Source: Acd1 sp049973945 (GTDB taxonomy: Archaea; Thermoproteota; Thermoprotei_A; Sulfolobales; Sulfolobaceae). Taken from it: a stretch of 64,000 nucleotides of DNA. A program made the position numbers and the translations under genes. Within the stretch, counting starts at the first letter, position 1; the number at the start of each line of letters is the position of its first letter. The stretch spans positions 55,124-119,123 of the forward strand of contig JBMFJH010000002.1 in assembly GCA_049973945.1 (NCBI GenBank), given 5' to 3'. Below the pieces are notes generated by a model. That model searched no databases and was not told the DNA's origin. It saw only the letters and a program-made list of their open reading frames with translations. Shown piece by piece: positions 8,213 to 16,751 of the stretch.

Positions 8213-9706
8213 TTGAGCTATAAGAGCTTGGGCAGGGCGATCCTCGAGAGGCTCAGGCAGAGAGGGGCCGAGAGGGTCTACGCCGTCCTGGGGACAGACC
8301 ACGTCACGCTGATGAGGGAGTTCGAGGCATTCAACGGGCTGACCTTAGTTACGGTGCCACACGAGTTCGCGGCGGCCTCTTTAGCCCTAGGCGACTCGCT
8401 GGCCGGTAAGCTGGGAGTGGCACTCGTGCACTCGATTCCTGGATCCCTCAACGCTTCTGGAGTCCTACTGAACGCGTTGACGTCAAGAATCCCCCTCATC
8501 GTGTTGGCCGGAGAGTCCCCCAAGTCCAGGGGAGAGTTCGGCAGGACGCTGAGGGTCCACTGGAGCGTCGACCTCAAGTTCCCCGAGCTCCCGGTGAAGA
8601 GGGCGTTCAGGCTAGACGACGACAACCCCTTGGGCCAGCTGGAAAGGGCGATAGCCCTAGCCCTCAGCGAGCCTCAAGGGCCGGTGCTGATAACCTTCAG
8701 GAGGGACTTGCTGGCTAAACCTGTACAAGAGGACTCCAGGAAGGACCCCTACTTCCCCGGGGCCTCGAGGAAGGTGATAGAGAGGGCCAACGAGCTGTTG
8801 AGCAGGTTGAGCAGGGTCGCCCTAATAACCTACAGGGCCGGGAGGAGGTTCGAGGCCTTCTCCGCCCTGAAGGACTTCGCCGAGAGGAACTCCGCGCCGG
8901 TCGAGAACCCCGTGGGGGAGAGGCTGAACTACCCCAGCGACGGCCCTTTCGCTACCCTCAAGGTCGAGGACGCCGAGGGCTACATCGTGGTGGAGCACGA
9001 GGCCCCCTGGATAGTGGAGAGGGAGGGGGTGAAGGTCTGGGTCGACCCCGACCCCCTGTTCTCTTTGATCGAGCACCACGACTTCCCGTGCGACCTCTGC
9101 GTCCAGTCAGTCCCCGAGGACTTCCTGCCCTACCTCAAGCTCCCGAAGCAGGACAGGGAGTGGGCCTTCGTTAAATCCGAGCAGCTGCGGAAGTACAGGG
9201 AGGAAAGGAAGAGCCTGAGGTGCATAGCCGCGAAGGAGCTCAGCTCCTGGGGGGAGCCGATATTCAACGAGTACCAGCTCGACAGGAACTGCTTAGTCCT
9301 CAGGGACTTCAACACCTACTTCGGCGACTTGGCGGCCGACCACCTGGGTTGGGCGTGGGGGGCCTCGATAGGCTTCCACTTCAGCACGGGGAAGAAGACG
9401 ATAGCCGTCACGGGCGACGGCTCCTTCTACCTCTCCTCTCCGGAGTCGGTGGCCTACGTGGCGAGGAGGGCGAAGAACGTACTGCTGATCTTCGACGACG
9501 CCAGGTGGGGGAGCGTGGGGAGGGAGTACGAGAGGTTCTACGGGGAGGGAACAAGGACAGTCGACCTCGAAAGAGCGGACTTCTCCGGCCTCTTCTCGTC
9601 GTTCAAAATACCATACTTTGAGGTGAGGGGGGAGGACGAGCTCCTTGAAGCCTTGGGGAAAGCGAGGGGAATGGAGAGGGCCGCAATCAGGGTCCTCGAG
9701 CGCTAG
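8213..9706 (+). CDS. thiamine-pyrophosphate-dependent enzyme
   Basis: A 497-residue protein of the acetolactate synthase/benzoylformate decarboxylase superfamily. The N-terminal PYR domain has the catalytic Glu in VTVPHEFAAAS (E51); the C-terminal PP domain has the TPP motif GDGSF (401-405) with FDD at 427-429. The middle domain is short and shows no clear FAD-site, so it is probably not an acetohydroxyacid synthase. TTG start. The substrate is unknown; the 3' end overlaps the convergent UPF0210 gene by four bases. Confidence 0.8.
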   Translation: MSYKSLGRAILERLRQRGAERVYAVLGTDHVTLMREFEAFNGLTLVTVPHEFAAASLALGDSLAGKLGVALVHSIPGSLNASGVLLNALTSRIPLIVLAGESPKSRGEFGRTLRVHWSVDLKFPELPVKRAFRLDDDNPLGQLERAIALALSEPQGPVLITFRRDLLAKPVQEDSRKDPYFPGASRKVIERANELLSRLSRVALITYRAGRRFEAFSALKDFAERNSAPVENPVGERLNYPSDGPFATLKVEDAEGYIVVEHEAPWIVEREGVKVWVDPDPLFSLIEHHDFPCDLCVQSVPEDFLPYLKLPKQDREWAFVKSEQLRKYREERKSLRCIAAKELSSWGEPIFNEYQLDRNCLVLRDFNTYFGDLAADHLGWAWGASIGFHFSTGKKTIAVTGDGSFYLSSPESVAYVARRAKNVLLIFDDARWGSVGREYERFYGEGTRTVDLERADFSGLFSSFKIPYFEVRGEDELLEALGKARGMERAAIRVLER

Positions 9707-11040
9707 CCTATTTCGAGCCTCTTGACGGTCGTCGGGAAGAAGCCTCCCAAGGACGCGAACTTGGACACGTCGACGTCCTCCAACTTCACTACTGCCACCC
9801 TCCCCAAAAGGCCCCCGAGGTCGACGTAAGTCCCCGGAGGGGAGTCCACCGGGATCAGCCTGACTCCCAAGGTCTTGTTCAGGGTTATCCCGAGGGACAG
9901 CACGTCGCTGATCAGGGCTATCACCTTGTCCTTCCCCTGGGACTTGCTCACCCCGACCATGTCTATCCCGGTGTTGCAGACTGCCGAGAAAGCCAAGAGC
10001 TGGTAGAACCCCACGTGGCCCTCCAAGGCCCTCTGTGCCATCACGGAGTCCTCGCTGACAGGGACGAAGGCCCCGCTGAGCCCTCCCACGTGGGAAGTAG
10101 CCATGGCCCCTCCCTTCTTGACCGCGTCCATGAGCACCGCGAGGGCAGTGAGGGAGCCGTGGCCCCCCACCTTCGAGACCCCCATCGCCTCTATGATCTC
10201 GGCCACGCTGTCCCCGACGTTGGGGGAGGGAGCCAATGAAAGGTCCACCGCCCCGAAGCTCACCTCGAGCCTCTCCGCTACCTTCCTACCTACAAGCTCG
10301 CCGAGCCTAGTGACCTTGAAAGCCGCCTTCTTGATGACCTCGTGGGCCTCCTGGAGAGTCCTGGGCTTCGACCTCTCGAGGGCCCCCTTTATTACGCCCG
10401 GCCCGCTAACAGCGACGTTTATCGAGGCTTCCGGCATCCCGAGGCCGTGGATCGCTGAGGGTACAAAAGGAGAGTCAGGGGGGACGTTGCTCATTATCGC
10501 GACCCTCGACGAAGACTTGGGGCTCATCTCGAAGAGCTGATCCGCGAAGAGCTTCACAGCGTCGAAGTTCAGGCCCGTGAATGTGGAGGCCGCGTTGATC
10601 ATCCCCGTCACCCTCTCCGTCGACTCCATGGCCTTGGCCAATGTGTCGATGACCGCCCTCGACCCCCTCGTGAAGCCCCTGTCGACGAAGGCGGAGTAGC
10701 CGCTGATGTAGTCAATCCCCGCCCCCTTCGCCAGGGAGTCGAGGAGCCTGGCTATTTCTACTCCCGCCTCTCTGCCCAAGGGCTCAAGGAAGAACTGCAC
10801 CGGCGTCACTGCGACCCTCTTGGTGACTACCTTTACCCCGTACTTGTCGGCCACCTCATCTACGACGGTAGAGAACCTTTCAAGGAGGTCCCTCAGGCCC
10901 TCCAGCTTTTCCAGCGCCCTCTCCAGCCGGTCAGATATCGCCCAAGCCGTGTTCACGCTCAGCGTTACCGACCTTATGTCGAGGTCTTCCTCCCTCAACA
11001 TCCTGAAGACGTCGAGGATCTCCTCAGCGGTGTACCTCAA
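9703..11040 (-). CDS. UPF0210 / PFL-family protein
   Basis: A 445-residue protein that matches the UPF0210 (DUF711) family along its length: IRSVTLSVN near the start, GAGIDYISGYSAFVDRG, FTGLNFDAVKLFADQ, VAVSGPGV, KVGGHGSLTALAVLMDAVK and a glycine-rich C-terminal region. It lies nine bases after the ACT-domain gene, the same pairing seen in many bacteria and archaea. The family is structurally related to glycyl-radical-like folds but has no firm function; a role in amino-acid sensing with the ACT protein is inference. Confidence 0.88.
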   Translation of the reverse strand: MRYTAEEILDVFRMLREEDLDIRSVTLSVNTAWAISDRLERALEKLEGLRDLLERFSTVVDEVADKYGVKVVTKRVAVTPVQFFLEPLGREAGVEIARLLDSLAKGAGIDYISGYSAFVDRGFTRGSRAVIDTLAKAMESTERVTGMINAASTFTGLNFDAVKLFADQLFEMSPKSSSRVAIMSNVPPDSPFVPSAIHGLGMPEASINVAVSGPGVIKGALERSKPRTLQEAHEVIKKAAFKVTRLGELVGRKVAERLEVSFGAVDLSLAPSPNVGDSVAEIIEAMGVSKVGGHGSLTALAVLMDAVKKGGAMATSHVGGLSGAFVPVSEDSVMAQRALEGHVGFYQLLAFSAVCNTGIDMVGVSKSQGKDKVIALISDVLSLGITLNKTLGVRLIPVDSPPGTYVDLGGLLGRVAVVKLEDVDVSKFASLGGFFPTTVKRLEIG

Positions 11041-11049
11041 CTTCCCACC

Positions 11050-11325
11050 TCAGAGCCTCTCCATGTACCTGAAGACCTCCTCGTGGTAGACGTTGACTTC
11101 TACGCCCAGCTCCTTCCCCTTAGCCTGCAGGATATCCCTCAGCTCCTTGAGCGGGACTCTGGACTTGGAGATGTCGACCAGCATTATCATGGCGAATATC
11201 CCCCTGACCACGGTCTGGGAGATGTCGACAATGTTCACGTTGTTCTCCGCCAACTTTGAGGCGATTCCAGCGACTATTCCAGGCCTGTCGGCTCCCACTA
11301 CGATAATGACCGCGTGTTCTTCCAC
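11050..11325 (-). CDS. ACT-domain protein, UPF0237 family
   Basis: A 91-residue protein that is a single ACT domain: VIIVVGADRPGIVAGIASKLAENNVNI (the DRPGIV ligand loop), followed by strand-helix-strand. UPF0237 proteins are small stand-alone ACT proteins believed to bind amino acids and are regularly paired with UPF0210, as here. Probably the regulator or partner of the downstream gene. Confidence 0.88.
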   Translation of the reverse strand: MEEHAVIIVVGADRPGIVAGIASKLAENNVNIVDISQTVVRGIFAMIMLVDISKSRVPLKELRDILQAKGKELGVEVNVYHEEVFRYMERL

Positions 11326-11411
11326 GGGGGTGAATTAACTTGTCCTAGTAAAAAGCCTCCCCTTGAGGTCGGGGAAATAGATATGTCGCGTTGAACATAT
11401 ATTTGTTCGGC

Positions 11412-12506
11412 TCAGAGCACCTCCCTGACTTCCGGCTTGTTGAAGACCTCCTCGAAGGCCTTCTTTAGGTCGTCAGCGGTGAACCCGAATATCACGGGCT
11501 TCTTCTGCGCGAAGACCTCGTCGATCTTTGATCCCACCTGTTCCACGGGCACTCCCTTCAGCGAGTCCTCCAGCCTCTCTACGAACCCCTTCGGCGACAT
11601 GACGAAGAAGTCTCCTGAGATGGAGACCTCGTCCAGCTTCTTGTCCACCACCCTCACGGTCAGCCTGACCAGCTTCCTAGCCTTGTAGTCCACGTGGCAG
11701 ATCGCGACGTTCCCCGCAATCTTAACGCACCTCTCAGTCCTCAGGTCGGGGTGCCTGTTGTCCTTGTAGTAGATCCACTCCTCCCTCATCTTCTCCTCGG
11801 CCAGCTTGTCCCAGAGCTCTATCTCCACCGGGGTTAAGCTGGAGTCCTCGAACTTCACGCCAAGCTCCTTCTCGAACTCGAGCCTCAGCTTCTTTGCCAC
11901 TTCCTCGTAGGGCGGGACGTAGCCCAGCTCCCTCTTCATTGAGGTTATCCACTCGCTCATGTCCTTCGCCATCTTGTCCCTGAACTTCTCCGAGGGGACC
12001 TTGATGCACTTGCTCACGAACTCCGCGTCGAAGTCCATGAGTATGTTCCCAGCGAGGACTACGGCGTTCCCGTGGGTCATGGCCCCGTTCCCGCTTATCT
12101 TCCTGTTGTTGACCACTATGTCCTGGTCCCTGAGGCTCGCGTTGAGGCCGTAGCTCCTCAGCACGTTGACCACGGGGGTCAGGTACTTCTTGTAGAGGCT
12201 GGCGGGGTCCGAGGGGGCCTCGTCCCTCCTGACGACTACGAAGTAGTCGAGCTCGCCCGGGGTGATCACGACAGTGCCACCGCCCAAGTCCCTCCTGACC
12301 ACGGGGATCTTGTTGGCCTTAGTGAACTCGAGGTTCACCTCTAGCCAGACCTCCTGATGAACCCCCACGTTCACGAAAGGTTCCCTGGCGCTGAAGACGA
12401 GGAGTGTGTTCTTCCCTCCCTTATTCACGTACTCCGCCACTGCCACGAAGGAGGTCACCATGTGGTAGCCGTCTTGGGGCGGAAGCGACACAAACCTCCA
12501 GGACAT
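11412..12506 (-). CDS. lipoate-protein ligase of the sulfur-oxidation locus
   Basis: A 364-residue biotin/lipoate ligase-fold protein: VVRRDLGGGTVVITPGELDYFVV, then QDIVVNNRKISGNGAMTHGNAVVLAGNILMDFD with the lysine expected in the active site, and a C-terminal accessory domain (about 225-364). Such single-chain ligases accompany LbpA in sHdr operons and attach lipoate to it. Its own TATA box lies 22-32 bases upstream. The gene lies 78 bases from lbpA on the same strand. Confidence 0.85.
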   Translation of the reverse strand: MSWRFVSLPPQDGYHMVTSFVAVAEYVNKGGKNTLLVFSAREPFVNVGVHQEVWLEVNLEFTKANKIPVVRRDLGGGTVVITPGELDYFVVVRRDEAPSDPASLYKKYLTPVVNVLRSYGLNASLRDQDIVVNNRKISGNGAMTHGNAVVLAGNILMDFDAEFVSKCIKVPSEKFRDKMAKDMSEWITSMKRELGYVPPYEEVAKKLRLEFEKELGVKFEDSSLTPVEIELWDKLAEEKMREEWIYYKDNRHPDLRTERCVKIAGNVAICHVDYKARKLVRLTVRVVDKKLDEVSISGDFFVMSPKGFVERLEDSLKGVPVEQVGSKIDEVFAQKKPVIFGFTADDLKKAFEEVFNKPEVREVL

Positions 12507-12527
12507 CGTGTTAGTAAGAACCCGCCG

Positions 12528-12538
12528 ATTAATATACT
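12528..12538 (-). promoter_or_regulatory. TATA box of the lipoate ligase gene
   Basis: AGTATATTAAT on the minus strand lies 22-32 bases before the ATG at 12506. The ligase is therefore probably transcribed on its own as a leaderless message, not only by read-through from lbpA. Confidence 0.55.
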
Positions 12539-12547
12539 TTCGAACTT

Positions 12548-12575
12548 AGTTTTTTAAAAATTTCAAATAAAAATT
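12548..12575 (-). terminator. T-rich terminator after lbpA
   Basis: Directly past the lbpA stop the minus strand reads AGTAATTTTTATTTGAAATTT followed by further T-runs. Oligo-T tracts like this are the usual archaeal termination signal. Confidence 0.45.
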
Positions 12576-12584
12576 ACTACCTGT

Positions 12585-13031
12585 TCAGAGCCTCTTGCAG
12601 GAGAGCTTCTCCTGGGCGATAAGCGCCTTTAGCCTGTTCACTGCGTCCTGTCCGGTGAACAACAGCTTCAGCTCCTCGGGCTTCTCTACCTTCATCCTGA
12701 CGAGCCAGCCCGCCCCGTAGGGATCCCTGTTGACGAGGACGGGGTTCTTCTCGACCTCGCCGTTGGCGTCGATAATCTCTCCTGTGACGGGTGCAGGAAC
12801 GGGCCCCGCCCACTTGCCGCTCTCCATGGTAGCTATCGGCTTGCCCCTCTCGACCTTAGTCCCCTTCTTCTTTATCCTGACCTTGACTACCTTGCCCGCC
12901 ATGGTCTGGGCGATGTCGGTGATCCCGACCAACAACACGTCAGGGGCCTCCTGCTTCGCCCACACCGTGTTCTTGCCCTCTATGTAGTAGAGCAGGTTCT
13001 CGGGTATCTCGCAGTTGGACTCGACGACCAA
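12585..13031 (-). CDS. lbpA: lipoate-binding protein of the sHdr pathway (GcvH-like)
   Basis: A 148-residue GcvH-fold protein. The lipoyl hairpin is IATMESGKWAGPVPAPVTGE with the lipoylated Lys at residue 73 (ESGK, as in LbpA, where glycine-cleavage H proteins usually have ESVK). In sulfur oxidisers LbpA carries sulfur bound to lipoate between enzymes of the sHdr complex. A TTG start at 13031 is used; a TATA-like TTTTTTAAT lies about 30-40 bases before it. The tail ends with a Cys at 145. Its place next to the ligase and the hdr genes fits this role. Confidence 0.88.
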   Translation of the reverse strand: MVVESNCEIPENLLYYIEGKNTVWAKQEAPDVLLVGITDIAQTMAGKVVKVRIKKKGTKVERGKPIATMESGKWAGPVPAPVTGEIIDANGEVEKNPVLVNRDPYGAGWLVRMKVEKPEELKLLFTGQDAVNRLKALIAQEKLSCKRL

Positions 13032-13162
13032 AACCGACCACTCAGAGTTACATAATCACGAAACATTAAAAAACTTTTCCGAAAAACTCTCAAAATACTG
13101 GGCTGGGCAACTCTTTTCGTTATTTACTAAATTTAATAGTCAAAGGAACTAACTCAATCTTA

Positions 13163-13612
13163 ATGCCTAAGGAGAGGGTAGGCAACATTGAGCTGGAAGT
13201 CGTCGGGGAGATCGAGGTGGACGGCAAGGTCTACAAGATCGTGAACGTCCCCAATGCCGACGAGTTCCCCGGCTTCCCCCCTTCTTGGGAGTGGGTGAGG
13301 AAGAGCATGCTGACCTGGAGGCCCTTCTTCAAGGGCAAGATGGTGAAGGTGGGGGAGTACGAGGTTCCCGCCGTTGGGGACTACCTGCTAAACCTCGACG
13401 AGGACACCTACGAGCTAGTCCAGAGGATCTACCAGACCTTCAAGGTGAACAAGGCCCCGATTGAGGTCAACGTGAGCGTCGTCGTCACCGACCACATTCA
13501 CGAGCTCGAGAGGAAGATGGGCAGGCCGTTCACCGAGGAGGAGCTGTCCAACCTGTATATAAGGTACTCCGTGGAGTTGGCGATATTAAGGGACGTCGGG
13601 TTGATAAACTGA
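13163..13612 (+). CDS. conserved hypothetical next to lbpA
   Basis: A 149-residue protein I do not recognise. It starts with beta-strand repeats (GNIELEVVGEIEVDGKVYKI), has a Pro/Trp-rich loop (PGFPPSWEWVRKSML) and ends in helices. No cysteine, so it is not a DsrC-type sulfur carrier. A TATA box (AAATTTAATA, about 13128-13137) is spaced for a leaderless ATG. The stop overlaps the start of the OsmC gene (TGATG), so the two work together. Divergent from lbpA across a shared 131-base promoter region. Confidence 0.75.
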   Translation: MPKERVGNIELEVVGEIEVDGKVYKIVNVPNADEFPGFPPSWEWVRKSMLTWRPFFKGKMVKVGEYEVPAVGDYLLNLDEDTYELVQRIYQTFKVNKAPIEVNVSVVVTDHIHELERKMGRPFTEEELSNLYIRYSVELAILRDVGLIN

Positions 13613-14025
13613 TGCTCACCTTCTTCTCGGAGGCTAAGCTCGAGGGCGACTACGTGAGGGCGACGGTGGGCGACACTGAGCTCAAGATAGGTCTTCTCGG
13701 CTCCGGACTTCCCACGCCCGAGGAGGTGCTTCTGGCCTCGGCCCTGTCCTGCCTGATGTTGACCGTGGTCTACGTGGCGAGGGAAAAAGGCGTGCAGGTC
13801 GACGGGATGGAGGGCTACATAGAGGGCGTCGTGGATCCAAAGGGCTTCCAGGGCGTCGACAACGTGCCTCCAGGGCTCCTCGAGGTGAGGTACTGGGTGA
13901 AGGTGGTGAGCAGGGACGATAGGATAAGGGAAGTGCTGGAGGAGTCGGAGAGGAGGTGCCCCCTGAGGGACACTCTAGCCAGGGAAGTGAAGGTCAAGGT
14001 CGAGTGGGACGTAAGGAAGGAGTGA
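13612..14025 (+). CDS. OsmC-family protein
   Basis: A 137-residue OsmC-fold protein with the paired cysteines of the family: LASALSCLMLTVVYVAREKG (C47) and ESERRCPLRDTL (C116). OsmC/Ohr proteins reduce organic peroxides, or in other branches bind thiol or sulfane compounds. Translation is coupled to the upstream hypothetical (TGATG). Its position inside the sulfur-oxidation locus suggests thiol or persulfide handling, but that is inference. Confidence 0.85.
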   Translation: MLTFFSEAKLEGDYVRATVGDTELKIGLLGSGLPTPEEVLLASALSCLMLTVVYVAREKGVQVDGMEGYIEGVVDPKGFQGVDNVPPGLLEVRYWVKVVSRDDRIREVLEESERRCPLRDTLAREVKVKVEWDVRKE

Positions 14026-14033
14026 GGAAAAAA

Positions 14034-14363
14034 TCAGAAGCCGCCCTGGGCCTTCAGCTTGCTTATCTCCTGCACGTCGTAGTTTACCTCGTCCAGCTTG
14101 CCCTTCAGCTCGGGGATCGAGTTGAGCTCGTTCACCAGCTGCACTAGCCTGTCCCAGTAGTTCTTATAGACCACGTCGAGGTGGAGCCTGTTCATGGCGA
14201 CCAGCTCCAGCGTCACCATCAGCCTTCCCGCGATCCCTTTCCTCTCGAGTAGCTCCTTGTTCTCCTCGACGATCTGGCCGAGCCTATCTATGAGGTCGTA
14301 GAGGTAGGGCCTCGTCTCAAGCATCTCCCTCTCTCCGGGCTTGACTAACCCTTCCACCATCAC
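14034..14363 (-). CDS. conserved hypothetical of the sHdr locus
   Basis: A 109-residue, mostly helical, charged protein without cysteines or known motif. It lies 59 bases downstream of hdrB2 on the same strand, separated from it by a T-rich stretch, and convergent to the OsmC gene. Probably an accessory protein of the sulfur-oxidation cluster, judged from position only. Confidence 0.65.
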   Translation of the reverse strand: MMVEGLVKPGEREMLETRPYLYDLIDRLGQIVEENKELLERKGIAGRLMVTLELVAMNRLHLDVVYKNYWDRLVQLVNELNSIPELKGKLDEVNYDVQEISKLKAQGGF

Positions 14364-14401
14364 AACGTTTAATTAAAAAAACGAAATTAAAGCTTTACTT
14401 G

Positions 14402-14420
14402 ATTAAGAAATAGGGAAAAA
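14402..14420 (-). terminator. T-rich stretch after hdrB2
   Basis: The minus strand reads CTTTTTCCCTATTTCTTAAT within 20 bases of the hdrB2 stop. Likely partial termination of the hdrA-hyp-hdrC2-hdrB2 transcript; it may also hold the promoter of the next gene. Confidence 0.4.
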
Positions 14421-14422
14421 GG

Positions 14423-15340
14423 TCAGAGGTACCTCTTGAGCACAGACATCGGGTTGGTCAGGTTCGCGTGGAGCATGACTTCCTCGGGCGAGTGGCCGAA
14501 GGCGAAGCCCATGAGCTGGGTGAAGTAGACCACCGGCATCCTCAAGTCCTCGCCGTAGCGTTCGGCTATCTTGTTCATGTTGCTTTCGATCGCCACTCCT
14601 CCCAGCGGGCAGTCCACGGCCAGTATCTCGGCGCCGTTCCTCTTGGCCTCCTTGAGTATCCTGGCCTCGAGGTTCAGGGCCACATCAGGGTCGGAGTACA
14701 CGTGCGGGCCTCCGCAGCACATCGTCTTGGCCTCGAACGGTACTACCTCAGCGCCTAGGGCCTCCAAGAGCTTGTCCATGAATATCGGCCTCTCGGGGTC
14801 GTCCTTCAGCCTCAGGTAGCCGGTCAGAGTGAAGGGCTTGGGCCTCGTGTAGAGGCAGCCGTAGTAGGGGGCTACCTTAAGGCCGGTCAGCGGCCTCTTT
14901 ACCCTGGCCTTTATCTGCTCCAGACCGACAGAGTTGTAGAAGAACTCTACCGCGTGGATCGTCATCAGCTGCAGGTCGTACTTGATCTCGCCCATCTTCT
15001 CGAGGTAGGCGTTGACCTTCTCCCTCAGCTTGGGGTACTTGCTTAGGTAGTACTGGGCCCTTGACAGAGAGTAGTGGCACCCTGGGCAGGCCGACATTAT
15101 CGCGTCGGCTCCCATCTTCCTCGCCAGGGACAGGTTCCTGGCGGGGAGCAGTAGCCCGGCCATGGTGTTGACGTTCTTGACCTCCAGGGCCCCGCAGCAG
15201 TTGTAGTCGTCGATCCTCTCGTAGCTGAGGCCTAAGTCCTTGGCGACTAGGGCTAACGACACCTCGTACTGCTTGGCCATCCCGTCGAGGGCGCAACCAG
15301 GATAGAGGGCTACTTTGCCGTACGGGCCCTGAGCGCTCAC
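14423..15340 (-). CDS. hdrB2: sHdr complex subunit HdrB2 (CCG-domain protein)
   Basis: A 305-residue CCG-domain protein. The first motif is intact: PGC, then DYNCCGALE and SACPGCHYS. The second has YYGCLYTRP and TMCCGGPHV but ends VDCPLGG, so the last Cys of CxxC is missing. HdrB-type domains bind the non-cubane [4Fe-4S] cluster where disulfides are handled in heterodisulfide reductase; in sulfur oxidisers the sHdr complex oxidises persulfide-bound sulfur to sulfite-level products. Start overlaps hdrC2 (ATGA). Confidence 0.88.
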   Translation of the reverse strand: MSAQGPYGKVALYPGCALDGMAKQYEVSLALVAKDLGLSYERIDDYNCCGALEVKNVNTMAGLLLPARNLSLARKMGADAIMSACPGCHYSLSRAQYYLSKYPKLREKVNAYLEKMGEIKYDLQLMTIHAVEFFYNSVGLEQIKARVKRPLTGLKVAPYYGCLYTRPKPFTLTGYLRLKDDPERPIFMDKLLEALGAEVVPFEAKTMCCGGPHVYSDPDVALNLEARILKEAKRNGAEILAVDCPLGGVAIESNMNKIAERYGEDLRMPVVYFTQLMGFAFGHSPEEVMLHANLTNPMSVLKRYL

Positions 15341-16029
15341 TCCGGCCTCACCTCCTCCTTCATGGCTTCCTCAATCACTTCCCTTATCTTCTCCCAGTTC
15401 TTCACGCGATTTGGCTTCATGAGCTCCTTGAACAGTCCAGACCTCAGTAGCGGGCCGGTCATCGTTATGAGGTCCTTGAGGCTCATCTTGACCATCCCCT
15501 TCTTGACCGAGGCTGCACCCAGTAACAGCTCGCTGATCCTGCCGCCGCTGTTCATCACCGTCTCGAAGAACAGCTCGTCGAATACAGTGCCCGGGTCCTT
15601 CTTGACGAGGCCGTGCCTCAGCAGGTAGTTGTGGATCGCGTGTACAACTTCCTCAACCAGCACTCCCTTCGGGCACCTGTGGGTGCACTTCTGGCAGGAC
15701 ACGCACCTCCATATCGAGTTCTGGAGCTCTATCAGGCCCTGCTTGTCTCCCTTCCTTGCGAGGTCGATGAACTTCCTCGGGCCGTAGTTGGGGTCGTACT
15801 CCCTCATCGTACAGCCAGAAGTGCAGGTGCCGCACTGCCAGCAGGCGCTTATTGTCACTCCTTCCAGCGTGTTGGCGATCTCGTCCCAGACGGACGGGTC
15901 GTAGCCCGTCTGGGTCCTCTCTATCATGAAGGCGTTCCAGGTGCCGTCTAGCTCAATCCCGTCTACTATTACCTTATCTTTTTGGATCACACCTTTTATT
16001 ATGGACTTTTCAAGCTCCGGAATTGGCAA
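15337..16029 (-). CDS. hdrC2: sHdr complex subunit HdrC2 (2x[4Fe-4S])
   Basis: A 230-residue iron-sulfur protein with two CxxCxxCxxxC motifs: CWQCGTCTSGC (C63-C73) and CVSCQKCTHRCP (C109-C119). It passes electrons between HdrA and HdrB type subunits. It overlaps the upstream hyp gene by 20 bases and the downstream hdrB2 by four, the compact order known for sHdr clusters (hdrA-hyp-hdrC2-hdrB2). Confidence 0.88.
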   Translation of the reverse strand: MPIPELEKSIIKGVIQKDKVIVDGIELDGTWNAFMIERTQTGYDPSVWDEIANTLEGVTISACWQCGTCTSGCTMREYDPNYGPRKFIDLARKGDKQGLIELQNSIWRCVSCQKCTHRCPKGVLVEEVVHAIHNYLLRHGLVKKDPGTVFDELFFETVMNSGGRISELLLGAASVKKGMVKMSLKDLITMTGPLLRSGLFKELMKPNRVKNWEKIREVIEEAMKEEVRPE

Positions 16030-16750
16030 GGCGGATCACCTTCAAGTAGGGTTTTAGGCCCAGGACAAGGGCCGTGGTAGTGAGGTGGGACGGGAGCAAC
16101 CCGGCGGCCTTCTTGTCGACCGCCAGGTGCGTGGTGTAGTCCAAATACCTCACGTAGGTATAGACCGAAAAAACGGAAGTGAGGTAGAACTTACCCTCGT
16201 GGTTCATCCCGAAGATCGAGAGGATTGACCTTAACTCCTCCATGGCCTGGAGGAACTCGTCGAAGTTGTGGACGTCAACCTTCTCCTTCAGCAAGTAGTA
16301 AACCGCCCCGGTCTTCCTCTCGCCGTTCCATACCCACCTCGTCCAGAGCGGGTACCTCTCGGGCTCTAGGAAGTGGATGACCTCCTTCGCCATGTCCTCG
16401 ATGTCCGCCCTGTCCCCGCCCCTAACGGTGGAGGCGAATCTCTCCACCCTCTTCAAGTACGGGAGGGAGCTGTCCTTCAGGGTCTCGTAGGCCTCTGCCA
16501 AGGCCCTCAAGCCTGTCTGGGACAGGACGTCGCTCAAGTGCTTCTTGGCGTAGAACACGCTCTCGAAGAGCTTCCTGGCGTCGCTCTCCTCTTTAATGGT
16601 CAGCTGAGACAGGGTCTTGCTCTTGAGTTCCATGGCTAAGGTAATCGTCTTGAGGGCCTCCCTCGCGTTGCCCGAGATAGTGTTGTTTACGTCGGGCTTC
16701 AACATCTCGTTATAAACGTCCCTAACGTAGTCGACGTTGAAAAACCTCAC
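16010..16750 (-). CDS. sHdr-cluster conserved protein Hyp
   Basis: A 246-residue protein with no cofactor motif, largely helical, with FLEPERYPLWTRWVWNGERKTGAVYYLL in its middle (key residues only: WTRWVWN). It sits between hdrA (one base away) and hdrC2 (20-base overlap), the position of the uncharacterised hyp gene that belongs to sHdr clusters in bacteria and archaea. Function unknown, probably structural or assembly-related. Confidence 0.8.
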   Translation of the reverse strand: MRFFNVDYVRDVYNEMLKPDVNNTISGNAREALKTITLAMELKSKTLSQLTIKEESDARKLFESVFYAKKHLSDVLSQTGLRALAEAYETLKDSSLPYLKRVERFASTVRGGDRADIEDMAKEVIHFLEPERYPLWTRWVWNGERKTGAVYYLLKEKVDVHNFDEFLQAMEELRSILSIFGMNHEGKFYLTSVFSVYTYVRYLDYTTHLAVDKKAAGLLPSHLTTTALVLGLKPYLKVIRLANSGA

Positions 16751-16751
16751 G

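Noticed and set aside
8213..9706. Acetolactate synthase large subunit
   Set aside because: The protein is shorter and lacks a recognisable FAD-site and the usual linker; only the TPP-enzyme superfamily is supported.
13163..13612. DsrC/TusE-like sulfur carrier
   Set aside because: Size and place would fit, but the protein has no cysteine at all.
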